Shown here piece after piece: positions 9,601 through 16,949 of a stretch of 45,593 bases of DNA (position 1 is the stretch's first letter; every line of letters starts with the position of its first letter). The stretch is from CAZGKW01 sp964526295. GTDB taxonomy: Bacteria > Planctomycetota > Phycisphaerae > FEN-1346. Under the pieces are notes generated by a model that did no database searches, was not told where the DNA came from, and saw nothing but the letters and a program-made list of their open reading frames with translations. A program made the position numbers and the translations under genes. The DNA is taken from positions 1 to 45,593 of the forward strand of contig CAZGKW010000034.1 in assembly GCA_964526295.1 (NCBI GenBank), written 5' to 3'.

Positions 9601-11081
9601 GCCCGGCGGTCGGTCACCTCGACGAGGAACGTCAGGACGTCGCCCTCGCGGAGGTCGGCGATGCCTTCGCGCACGGGCCAGGTCGCGTCGCCCTCGGCCG
9701 AGGGCCCGTCCGGTACGTCGAGGGGTCGACGGCCCTCCTCCCCCTTGTTGAGCGAGTAGACGAGGTCCCCGCCTCCCAGGCCGTAGTCGTCCTCCGCCCG
9801 GTAGGCCACCCGCAGCTCCTTCGCCAACGTCGCCTTCGTGTCCTCCGGCGGATAGGTCAGCACGACGCGGGGCTCGCGGTCGGGAACCACCTGGAGGTAG
9901 TGCTTCGGGCCCAGGTCACGGCAGGTCCGGTCGCCGAGCTTCCAGTCGAAGCGGAGGCGGTACGGCGCGGACGCTTCGGCAACGGCTTCGAACTCGAGGA
10001 CCTCGCCTCCCTCGGAGACGCGGGCCGCGACCCTCTCGCCTCCTTCCATCTCCATCGCCGCGGCGGTCACGGGCCGGTCGGTCTGGAGCCGCCACGCGAC
10101 GGCGGTGCCCTCCGGGACCTTCAGGTTGAGCGTCTCGACCGATTGGGTCGCGAAACCGGCGTAATCGGGGTAGTCGAGTCGGACGTGCGATTCGACGACC
10201 CGCGGCGGAGCAGCCACGTCGACCTCGTATTGCCGCGAGCGGGCCCGCCCGACCAGGAAGAAATAGTCGAGCGGGGCGTGCGTGTCCTCGTAGCGGAACG
10301 AGAACGTGCCGGACTCCTCGCCGGTGGCTTCCGGTGCAGCGCCGGGTGCCGGCGCACGAGAGACGGCGATGCGGCGCCAGTCCCGCCCGGCCGGGCGAAC
10401 GTACAGGGCCCCCTCATGCGGCACGACGCCCGAAGCCCGGGCCGAGAGGACGACCGGCTCGCCCCGGCGGACGCGGAGGTCGCCGCTCGTAACGTGGATC
10501 TCGGTCCGGGTGGCATACCAGACGGCGCCGGCGGCGGTCGCGCCGACGAGAAGGACCCCGGCCGCCGCCGCGAGCCGGCGCAGCTCGCCGAACCGGGCGA
10601 CCCGCCCGAAGTCGAGTCCCGGCGCCGCCTGGGATGCCTGGCGCCGGACGGCACGCATCAGGGCCGCCGAGACCCCGGCGGGCGGAGCCCGCTCGAACTG
10701 GACGCTCGAGACGAGCAGGCTCCGAAGGTCGGCGTCGGCATGCACCCGCTCGACCCGAAGCGCCATCCGGACCTCGTCGTAGCCCTGAAGGCGACGGATG
10801 AGGCGGACATAAGCCACCCATCCGACCCCCGCCAGACCCGCCACGGCCCACACCGCCCACCCGGTCGATGAGAGCACGAACAGCCAGTCCGCCGCCAGCC
10901 CCAGCAGCGTCCATCCGGCCGCGGCGGCCAGCACGAGTGCCGCCCCGCGGAGGACAACGAAGGCGGTGGCCGCCTGCCAGGCCCGGCGGAGGCCTTCCTC
11001 GACGGCCGAGTCCGGAGGCGTCGGCGTCAGTCCGTCGGCCCGGTCAGAATGGTCACGATCCACCACGTGCGTCTTCCTCAC
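6603..11081 (-). CDS. Giant membrane-anchored coiled-coil protein (DUF4175-like)
   Basis: This protein of up to 1,492 residues has two hydrophobic helices at about 38-92 and a third at about 168-190. A beta-rich exported region follows, with repeated short strands such as LDYPDYAGF and a VEVTDRRAG segment. From about residue 550 to 1400 the protein is almost entirely helical, rich in Ala, Glu, Arg and Leu, which predicts long coiled coils. The topology resembles DUF4175-type proteins found beside VWA genes in planctomycetes and alphaproteobacteria. The outermost start is GTG 11081; GTG 11066 has better-spaced AGGA and may be the true one. It lies 34 bp after the VWA protein gene. A scaffolding role in the envelope is an inference; no catalytic motif was seen. 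Confidence 0.8.
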   Translation of the reverse strand: MRKTHVVDRDHSDRADGLTPTPPDSAVEEGLRRAWQAATAFVVLRGAALVLAAAAGWTLLGLAADWLFVLSSTGWAVWAVAGLAGVGWVAYVRLIRRLQGYDEVRMALRVERVHADADLRSLLVSSVQFERAPPAGVSAALMRAVRRQASQAAPGLDFGRVARFGELRRLAAAAGVLLVGATAAGAVWYATRTEIHVTSGDLRVRRGEPVVLSARASGVVPHEGALYVRPAGRDWRRIAVSRAPAPGAAPEATGEESGTFSFRYEDTHAPLDYFFLVGRARSRQYEVDVAAPPRVVESHVRLDYPDYAGFATQSVETLNLKVPEGTAVAWRLQTDRPVTAAAMEMEGGERVAARVSEGGEVLEFEAVAEASAPYRLRFDWKLGDRTCRDLGPKHYLQVVPDREPRVVLTYPPEDTKATLAKELRVAYRAEDDYGLGGGDLVYSLNKGEEGRRPLDVPDGPSAEGDATWPVREGIADLREGDVLTFLVEVTDRRAGGPSTTPGAVLSVSKDGPQSARSGSRRVQFVSTEEYVDYVLGLRRRYLGQLRPLYMEQLAAVEHVAGLRAGDGETPQGIALEAARQSMVRQRLGELVTRMEHLVLDLRSNPGLGEHLDTHLSRLGGRLAAIRGDSPESGLAAAEAHLQKAMNAEAPETDLRRAAEHIRASGRAMGRLLLEAGVSQAAEVFAIELGEIIQEQRSLRAPAPAPEQSGPLSNVERTKRQRELARRLGRLLEDVETVEDAAFNPLAAVRVARARKLIVRGDAVGLMERAGAGIERGEAEPADAAQVAALRAMHVAQEKLRPEARLETLIRGRDLLRRAFEAQRALRFETAKLSASDLRLQASSLTGRQATVLGPLDALDWSLRLDEPFEAVRSAVGAAAEAIRGAAPARAAERQAAVEAALESAVADLQQRIDEIQRPDRAYRAMLEAGNRLRRLQDLEDRQTELFEEVQQRNAAGENLAPLARLQVMLAKEAEELRASLPEGNRWSPLVGRPLEQAGRHMGAAAPVLEADAAAEASDAMDKTLDAVAEAIDAARREVSFREQLWTLAQLARDLEQLSTHTVDIAAEQTDLKRQTQRRAEGAGGDASGLAAGQSVLSGAAGQVKNLLTSVAEGGAVTPKLDEAIAAMDRATKALEAGDGGAAVGEQDKAQAALAEADDVTRRLIRQTEYLRRIMASMEELAVRAVSLLQRQIALRKQTQAAEPATFDYLAGEQDVLRAEAETFAQLMPVAQSHYAEAAREMAAAIDDLKAPDRDAGVRHQMAAEQALRRAAAAVFAYLEALSQFAEDAAAQEPMLTEAMLDLLTRLLLLATEENELRQRTRALPERDFDRLAAEQIDLRRRTGEVFSLTHHEVVYPYLKVAVKEMDAAAPALQRVRRDEATEHEREAEKALRMGFAAVLSQAYTIETSDEFTDAGVQGPTTHVEPNLGVFDGGSWRTFIKSVPRGEAVRRDRAEWEPLAERERKALNENFIRELPLEYREVLMRYYRILSQE

Positions 11082-11115
11082 ACTCCGTCACAAACAGCAG
11101 GCGCCACGGCAGCCC

Positions 11116-13614
11116 TCAGGTCAGGTTCCTTCGGCGCCGGAGCCACCACTCCCCCGCTACGAGCGACACGAACACCAGCGGCGTCAGCCACGTGTCCCAC
11201 AGCTCGACTTCCTTGCGGATCGTCCGGCGGCTCGGGGTCGTGTCGACGGCCTCGACCAGACGGGCGAAGTCCGCCAGCGGCAGGTACCGGCCGCCCGTCG
11301 TCGCCGCGAGTTTCTCGAGCAGGTCCTCCTTGAGGGCCACGTCGCGTCCCTCCGGCCGCTCGTCTGTCACGGCAAAATCGGCCGGTGCCGCGTCCGCGGC
11401 GGTGGACGCCCCGTCGGCCGCGTCGCGGCTCACGGTAACACGATATCGTCCCGGCCGGGTCGGCACGTACGTCGTCCGGTACGTGCCGGGCATGTCAGGC
11501 ACCCGGTCGAGCTGGACGGCGGTCTCGTCGCCCCTGTCCTCTCCGAGGCGGATGATGCGCGCCAGGTAAGTGCCCCGTGTCACCGGCTCGAACGTCTCGT
11601 TCAGGACGTGGGCGTAGACCCGGCAGGCCTGGCCCGGCGCGACCCGGGACGGGGCAACGGCAAACTGGATCCGCCGGTTCTCCCCGAGCAGACGCGACAG
11701 CGTCAGGAACTGGATCGCCTGGCCCCAGAAGCGGGCGTGGTACTCGTCGCCGACCCGCTCCCGCAGCCGCCACAGCCGGTCCGTGCCGACGAACAGGACC
11801 TTCCCCGCCCCGGCCCGATGCCAGGCTACCAGCGGCAAGGCCCCGCCGGTCGAGGAAGCGCTCGACAGCTCCGCGAGGACGTGGGCCCCCGGCTTGGCCC
11901 CGTCTAGCGGAGCGACCTGCCCGAGGGGCCGGACCTTGGCCCAGCGGGCGATGTTCTTCGCCTCGCGGGGCTCCAGGCTCATCAGCGTGCTCGCCTTGCC
12001 CGCCTCCGTCAGGGCCGGATACGCATCCCTGTCGGCCCGGTCCCAGGCCCCTTGGACGGCCCAGACGGGCAGGAGCCGCGCGATGGGCGTGTCGAGGTAC
12101 TCCGCCGGGGCGTGCTTCGGCCCGGCCAGGAGCACCAGCGACGCCCCGCGTTGGCGGACGAGCTGCTCGATCCGCTCGAGCTGTGTCGGCGTGAACACGG
12201 TCGCCTTCACGTCGCCGAGGATCACCAGGTCGTAAGCGAACGCCTCGTCCGGCCGGTGGGGGAACCGGGCGACGTGTTCCCCGCTGGCCCGGGCCATGTC
12301 GGGGTCGCCCTCGGTCGTGATGAACTGGACGTCGATCCGCTGGTCGCGCTTGAGGATCGCCCGGAGGTATCGGTACTCCCACCGCGGGGTGCCCTCGATG
12401 TAAAGGACGCGGACCTTGTCGTCCACGATACGGACAGGGCGATCGACGGTGTTGTTCGTCTCGAGCGCCTCGCCCTCAAGCGGCTCGACCTCCACTCGCA
12501 GCGTGCTCGCGGCGGCGCCCGAGACGCCGACGAAATCGAGAGGGGCGTCCGCCGGCGCTTCGGCCTTGAACGTCAGCTCCTCGAACTGCGGGCGGCCGGT
12601 GAGTTGGACCGTCCTGCGAGCCACCTCCTCGCCGTCGAGACGGAGACGCACGAGGGCTTGGCGCCGCTCGTAGCCGTTCGAGTCGACTTCGACCCGGACC
12701 GGCACGATGTCGCCCGCGAAGACGACCTCCTGGACTACGACGCCGCGAACCGCCACGTCGTCGGGCTCGGCCAGACCGATGCCGACCGAGTAGATCGGCA
12801 CCTGCCGCTGCCGCAGCCCCCGCGCGGCGGCCAGGGGGTGCGTCCCGGCGTTCGACGCCCCATCGGTCAGCAGCACGATGCCCGCCAGCGGCGCGCCGGG
12901 GAACTCATCGGCCGCATCGAGGAGGGCATCGCCGAGATGCGTTGCGCCGCCGTCCGGAGCGGGGGTCCTCTCCTCGGTCGCAATCGCCCCTGCCGCGAAG
13001 CCTGCTCGGGCGTCACCTGCAACAGACGCCAGGGCCTCGGCCAGCTCGTCCGGGCCGGCAGCGGGCTCAAGCGACCGCGCGAACCGGAAGTAGTGGACGT
13101 CCGCCCGCTCTTCGAGCGAGCTGAACAGATCGCCCGCCGGGCCGGCCAGAAGGGCCGCGCTCAGCTCTCGCCGGGCTACGGTCGCCAGATCCTCCCTCTC
13201 GTCCTTGGTCATCCGCTCGATCGGTGCGCCCTCGGGCAGCCGGCCCATGGCCCGTGCGGCCGCCGCCAAGTCCTGGTCGCTCTTTCGGACGTCTCGGATG
13301 TCCATGCTCTCGGAGGCGTCGACCAGGACGAGCAGTTTCGGCTCGACGGGCACCTCCATCCGCACCTCCAGGACCGGCTGGAAGAGCACTGCCGCCAGAA
13401 GCAAAAGCGCTGCGAACCGCAGGACGCCGAGGGCCAGGCGACCCGGCCTGCTCAGGGCCGCTTCGCGAAGGTACATGACGACGGCGTAGACCGCTGCGGC
13501 GGTGAATGCCGCAACCCATAGCGTTGCCGGCTCGTCCGAGCGGAGGCCGAGCGAGGCGCCCGTCACGACGCCCTCGGGCACAACGCCCAGCACCTTCAGC
13601 AGCACGTCGAGCAT
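11116..13614 (-). CDS. Membrane VWA-domain protein with glutamine-amidotransferase-like fold
   Basis: This 832-residue protein has two N-terminal membrane helices (about residues 32-49 and 63-81) and then a von Willebrand factor A domain with an intact MIDAS DASES motif at 99-103 and a later LLTDGASN. Further on, the segment VLYIEGTPRWEYRYLRA and the stretch around AYDLVILGDV match the GATase1-like region of BatA-associated proteins. A final helix near WLTPLVFVSLVAG is followed by an Arg-rich cytoplasmic tail, so most of the protein is extracytoplasmic. ATG 13614 is preferred because the protein then begins with a hydrophobic MLDVLLKVLG; GTG 13644 is an in-frame alternative. It follows the BatA-like gene by 54 bp. 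A metal-dependent adhesion or assembly role is known for VWA domains; the partner here is unknown. Confidence 0.85.
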   Translation of the reverse strand: MLDVLLKVLGVVPEGVVTGASLGLRSDEPATLWVAAFTAAAVYAVVMYLREAALSRPGRLALGVLRFAALLLLAAVLFQPVLEVRMEVPVEPKLLVLVDASESMDIRDVRKSDQDLAAAARAMGRLPEGAPIERMTKDEREDLATVARRELSAALLAGPAGDLFSSLEERADVHYFRFARSLEPAAGPDELAEALASVAGDARAGFAAGAIATEERTPAPDGGATHLGDALLDAADEFPGAPLAGIVLLTDGASNAGTHPLAAARGLRQRQVPIYSVGIGLAEPDDVAVRGVVVQEVVFAGDIVPVRVEVDSNGYERRQALVRLRLDGEEVARRTVQLTGRPQFEELTFKAEAPADAPLDFVGVSGAAASTLRVEVEPLEGEALETNNTVDRPVRIVDDKVRVLYIEGTPRWEYRYLRAILKRDQRIDVQFITTEGDPDMARASGEHVARFPHRPDEAFAYDLVILGDVKATVFTPTQLERIEQLVRQRGASLVLLAGPKHAPAEYLDTPIARLLPVWAVQGAWDRADRDAYPALTEAGKASTLMSLEPREAKNIARWAKVRPLGQVAPLDGAKPGAHVLAELSSASSTGGALPLVAWHRAGAGKVLFVGTDRLWRLRERVGDEYHARFWGQAIQFLTLSRLLGENRRIQFAVAPSRVAPGQACRVYAHVLNETFEPVTRGTYLARIIRLGEDRGDETAVQLDRVPDMPGTYRTTYVPTRPGRYRVTVSRDAADGASTAADAAPADFAVTDERPEGRDVALKEDLLEKLAATTGGRYLPLADFARLVEAVDTTPSRRTIRKEVELWDTWLTPLVFVSLVAGEWWLRRRRNLT

Positions 13615-13668
13615 GTCGTCTTTCGTGTTCGCCCGTGGGGCCACGGCCGAACCATCCGGGGCCCCCGC

Positions 13669-15831
13669 TCACTTGTGCCGCGTGTACCACCTTGCCACGC
13701 CGCCCTCCACCGCCAGCAGCACGAGGGCCGCGGCGGCCAGGAGGAACCACAGCTCCCGCCCGGTCCGGGCCTGCCGGATGCGCCCGGCCAGGTCCGCGCC
13801 GGCCGCCCAGACCGTTCCGTCCGGCCCGTCGGGGCCGCCGGTCACGCCCTGAGCGAGCGTCTCAGGCGAGGCGGCTCGCACGTCCGCCTCGGACGTATCG
13901 ACGTTGACGGCCACGACGCGGGTCGAGCCATCCGCCAGGCGGAACTCGTAGAAGCCCGGCTCGTCGGCTTCGGGCAGCCTGGCCCAGACTTCGCCCTCTT
14001 CCGCCATCGGCGTGACCGGAACGCTTTCGCCGCCCGGGGTCCGGACCTCGATCGCGTCGCCCGCGTGCTGACCGGCCATCGGCACGACCAGCGGACCCCC
14101 GACCACGGTGCCGCGCTCCTCAGCACCCCTGGCGAGGTAAGCCGCCGCCTGCCGCAGGAGCAGCGGATAGGCCGGGTTCAGCACGAGGTTGTTCCACTGG
14201 CGGTCGGGGCTGGTCGTCCACAGGAGTACAGTGCCGCGCCCGAGGCGCCGCTCCAGGAGGAGCGGCCCGCCGCCACCCGCCAGGCTCAGCAGGACTCGCG
14301 TGCCGGGCAGCGGCTCGACCCCCAGCAGCCGCGAGACGCGGTTCTCGCTGAGCAGCTCGACCGGCAGGTCCGCCAGCGGCGCCGTCAGCGGGTGAGGCGG
14401 CAGGTCGGTCGCGAGGGGCACCGGCCCGCCCCGGAGCGATACCAGGTCTCGCAGGCCTGTCAGCCGGGCCGGCAGGAGGGGCGGTTCGGCCGTCTCATCG
14501 CCGTCGCCGGGTGCCGCGGCCAGCCGCTCGTTCCATGCGGCGATCTCCATGTTCGGCCCGGCGAACACGAACAGGCCGCCGCCCCGCTCGACGAACCGCC
14601 GAAGCGGACCCGCCGTCCCCTCGGGCACCTCCGGCACGTCGGCCAGCATCACCACGTCGTAGTCGGAAAGCCGCGCCGAGGGGAGCGAGAGCCACGGTAC
14701 CCGCAGCACCGACAGCGCCGAGGCCGAGGCGGCGCCGGGCTCCTCAGCCAGCGCCGCGACGATGTACCCGGCGGCCCCGCGGCCCGGCCGGGGCGACGGG
14801 CGACCGTCCACGCAAAGCACGCGGACCGCCCTGCCCGCCTCGGCCGCCGCGTAGCGGACGTTGTCGACGGCCAGCGCGTCGGCCTCCAGCCGCGCCTCCA
14901 GGCGGACCGTCCCGTCGTCGGTCACCGGCAGGTAGAGCGAGACGGCCCGGTTCTCGCCCGGCGCGAGCGTCCCGACGAAGCGTCGGTCGATCGGCTCTCC
15001 GCCGACCAACAGGTCCACGTGGCCCGCGTCGACGGGCCGGGCGCCGGCGTTGCGGACCTCGGCGACGTACCGGACCAGGCCGCCGGGCCGGACCTGCCCG
15101 CCGGCCGGATCGAGCCGGGTGATGGCAACGTTGCTCTCCGACCCGCCGGTGGTCAGGACGAATCGGACACGGCCGGTCTCGGACAGGCGGCGGAGGCCCT
15201 CGCGGGCGGCGTCGGAGAGGTCGGCCCACGTCGAGGCCTGCCCGTCCGTCACCAAGTACAGTTCCTTCTCCGGGACCTTCAGCTCCGCCAGGAGCGGCTC
15301 CAGAGCCTCCAGACAGGCCTCCAGTCGCAGCGGCTCCGGGCGCGGCCGGAGGCCGGCGAGCACCTGCCGCACCCGCTCGGGGTCGTACCCGGCGGCGCGG
15401 AGGTGGACCCGCGGCCGGGCGCCCAGCGTGACGAGGGTCACGGGGCCGCCGCCCGGCACGGTGTCGAGGACCCGCCGGGCCCGTGCGACGGCGTCCTCGA
15501 ATCGCGTCTCCTCACCCGGGCCGCCGTGGGCCATGCTGTAGGAGGCATCGAGGGCCACGACGACCCCGGCGTCGGGCTCCTTGAGGCCCGCGAGGCGGCT
15601 CGTGACCGGCCGGGCCACCGCCAGGACGAGCAACAGGATCACCAGGCACCGAAGGAGCATCAGCAGGATGTCTTCGAGGCGGATCCGCCGGGCCCGGACG
15701 CGGACCACCCGGCGCAGCAACTCCATGGCCCCCCACTCGATGGTCCGGGCCTTGTGGCGGTTCAAAAGGTGGATGAGGACCGGCAGCCCGACCGCAGCCA
15801 GGCCCGCCAGGATCCACGGGTTGAGAAACAC
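13669..15831 (-). CDS. BatA-like membrane protein with VWA domain
   Basis: This 720-residue protein begins with a BatA N-terminal membrane domain (PF07584-like: FLNPWILAGLAAVGLPVLIH, then HKARTIEWGAMELLR), followed by a second helix at about 55-74. A VWA domain carries the MIDAS sequence DASYS at 95-99 and an LVTDGQAS strand. The middle contains CARDB-like beta domains, then a GATase-like region with YDVVMLADVPE and GGGLFVFAGP. It ends with a membrane helix (about 690-712). Start GTG 15831 has AGGA about 12 bases upstream and gives the canonical family N-terminus. It is the paralogous neighbour of the next VWA protein, and together with the DUF58 gene forms a Bat-type (Bacteroides aerotolerance-like) locus. 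Actual function in this phylum is not established. Confidence 0.85.
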   Translation of the reverse strand: MFLNPWILAGLAAVGLPVLIHLLNRHKARTIEWGAMELLRRVVRVRARRIRLEDILLMLLRCLVILLLVLAVARPVTSRLAGLKEPDAGVVVALDASYSMAHGGPGEETRFEDAVARARRVLDTVPGGGPVTLVTLGARPRVHLRAAGYDPERVRQVLAGLRPRPEPLRLEACLEALEPLLAELKVPEKELYLVTDGQASTWADLSDAAREGLRRLSETGRVRFVLTTGGSESNVAITRLDPAGGQVRPGGLVRYVAEVRNAGARPVDAGHVDLLVGGEPIDRRFVGTLAPGENRAVSLYLPVTDDGTVRLEARLEADALAVDNVRYAAAEAGRAVRVLCVDGRPSPRPGRGAAGYIVAALAEEPGAASASALSVLRVPWLSLPSARLSDYDVVMLADVPEVPEGTAGPLRRFVERGGGLFVFAGPNMEIAAWNERLAAAPGDGDETAEPPLLPARLTGLRDLVSLRGGPVPLATDLPPHPLTAPLADLPVELLSENRVSRLLGVEPLPGTRVLLSLAGGGGPLLLERRLGRGTVLLWTTSPDRQWNNLVLNPAYPLLLRQAAAYLARGAEERGTVVGGPLVVPMAGQHAGDAIEVRTPGGESVPVTPMAEEGEVWARLPEADEPGFYEFRLADGSTRVVAVNVDTSEADVRAASPETLAQGVTGGPDGPDGTVWAAGADLAGRIRQARTGRELWFLLAAAALVLLAVEGGVARWYTRHK

Positions 15832-15857
15832 AGGCGGTTTCGTCCTTGCAATGGTCC

Positions 15858-15920
15858 GGCTGGGATCCCCCTCAAAGCGTCACGGCGCCCTGCACTGCCG
15901 GGCGCCACGGCTTTCCAGCC
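15858..15920 (-). other. Nested inverted repeat between the DUF58 and BatA-like genes
   Basis: Three nested arms are visible: GGCTGG (15858-15863) with CCAGCC (15915-15920), AAAGC (15874-15878) with GCTTT (15910-15914), and GGCGCCC (15884-15890) with GGGCGCC (15900-15906) around a 9-base loop. On the minus strand this falls between two genes of one operon. It could be an attenuator, an RNA-stability element that uncouples DUF58 from BatA expression, or a mobile palindrome. No U-tract follows. Confidence 0.5.
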
Positions 15921-15946
15921 TGATCCAACACGTCCAAAGCTGAGTG

Positions 15947-16858
15947 TCAGCGGTTCGCCGTCCCCACCCGCTGGACGCGGCCCAGCAGGTACTCCGAGAG
16001 CACCGCGTCGAGGGGCCGCGACGTATCGACGAGCGTGTAGTCCACGTGACTTTTCTCGCAAGCCCGGCGGACCTCGGTCGTAAACCGCTCGACCTCCGCC
16101 CGGTACGCCTCGCGAATCCGGTCCGGCTGCGTCGTGATCTCGGGCTCGTTCTCCAGACCGACAAAGCGGCACGTCCCACGGAACGGCAGATCCAGCTCGT
16201 GCGGGTCCATCACCTGGAAGACCGCGACGTTGTGCCCGCGGAACCGCAGGTGGTCGAGGCCCCGCTCCAGGGCCGCGGCGTCGTCGAAGAGGTCCGAGAA
16301 CAGCATGACGAACCCGCGGCGCGGAATCCGCCGGGCGAACTCGTGCAGCAGCGCCGCGATGTCGGTCCGCGGCTCCGGCCGGGCCAGACGGAGCTCCGCC
16401 TCGAGGGTCCGGAGGACGCCCTCGCGGCTGCTTGGCTCGACGTAACGCCGGAGGGCGGAGTCGAAAGTCGCCAGGCCGACCGAATCGCGCTGCTGGATGA
16501 TGACGTAGGCCAGGCTGGCGGCCATGAACTTCGCGTATTCGAGCTTCGTCAGGGCCACCGAGCCGTACCGCATCGAGGAGCTGGCGTCGAGGAGGAGGTT
16601 GGCCTCGAAGTTTGTCTCGGCCTCGTAGACCTTGACGTAGTAGCGGAGCGTCCGGCCGTAGACCCGCCAGTCGATGTGGCGGACCTCGTCGCCGGGGACG
16701 TACGGGCGGTGGTGGGCGAACTCGGTGCTCAGGCCCCGCAGGAGGCTCTTGTGGATGCCGACGCGGAGCCCCTCGACGACCTCTCGCGCGGCGAGGGTGA
16801 GCGAGCCAATCCGCTTCAGGATGTCGGGCGTGAAATAGCCGCCGTCTCGTCGGGCCAC
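15947..16858 (-). CDS. DUF58 family protein
   Basis: This 303-residue protein has the DUF58 core YVPGDEVRHIDWRVYGRT at residues 53-70, followed by a VWA-like strand with DASSSM at 91-96 and a later LFSDLFDD. DUF58 proteins usually partner with a MoxR AAA+ ATPase and VWA membrane proteins to mature or insert envelope or metal-containing complexes. Here it heads the BatA-like/VWA run but no MoxR gene is adjacent or anywhere in the window. It starts with GTG 16858, with AGGGG about 10 bases upstream. The next gene upstream is the lipoprotein esterase, 91 bp away, with a weak hairpin at 16923-16947 between them that may separate the transcripts. Confidence 0.9.
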   Translation of the reverse strand: MARRDGGYFTPDILKRIGSLTLAAREVVEGLRVGIHKSLLRGLSTEFAHHRPYVPGDEVRHIDWRVYGRTLRYYVKVYEAETNFEANLLLDASSSMRYGSVALTKLEYAKFMAASLAYVIIQQRDSVGLATFDSALRRYVEPSSREGVLRTLEAELRLARPEPRTDIAALLHEFARRIPRRGFVMLFSDLFDDAAALERGLDHLRFRGHNVAVFQVMDPHELDLPFRGTCRFVGLENEPEITTQPDRIREAYRAEVERFTTEVRRACEKSHVDYTLVDTSRPLDAVLSEYLLGRVQRVGTANR

Positions 16859-16949
16859 TCGAACGTTACCCCTTGGGAGCAGCCGGGGCGGCTCACCGGC
16901 CTAGGCTGACACGTCGGATGCACCGCTGGCGGGAGGCGCCGCAGCGGCG

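Noticed and set aside
16859..16949. Small MoxR or other gene between DUF58 and the esterase
   Set aside because: Only 91 bases with a weak hairpin; no coding frame with a ribosome site.
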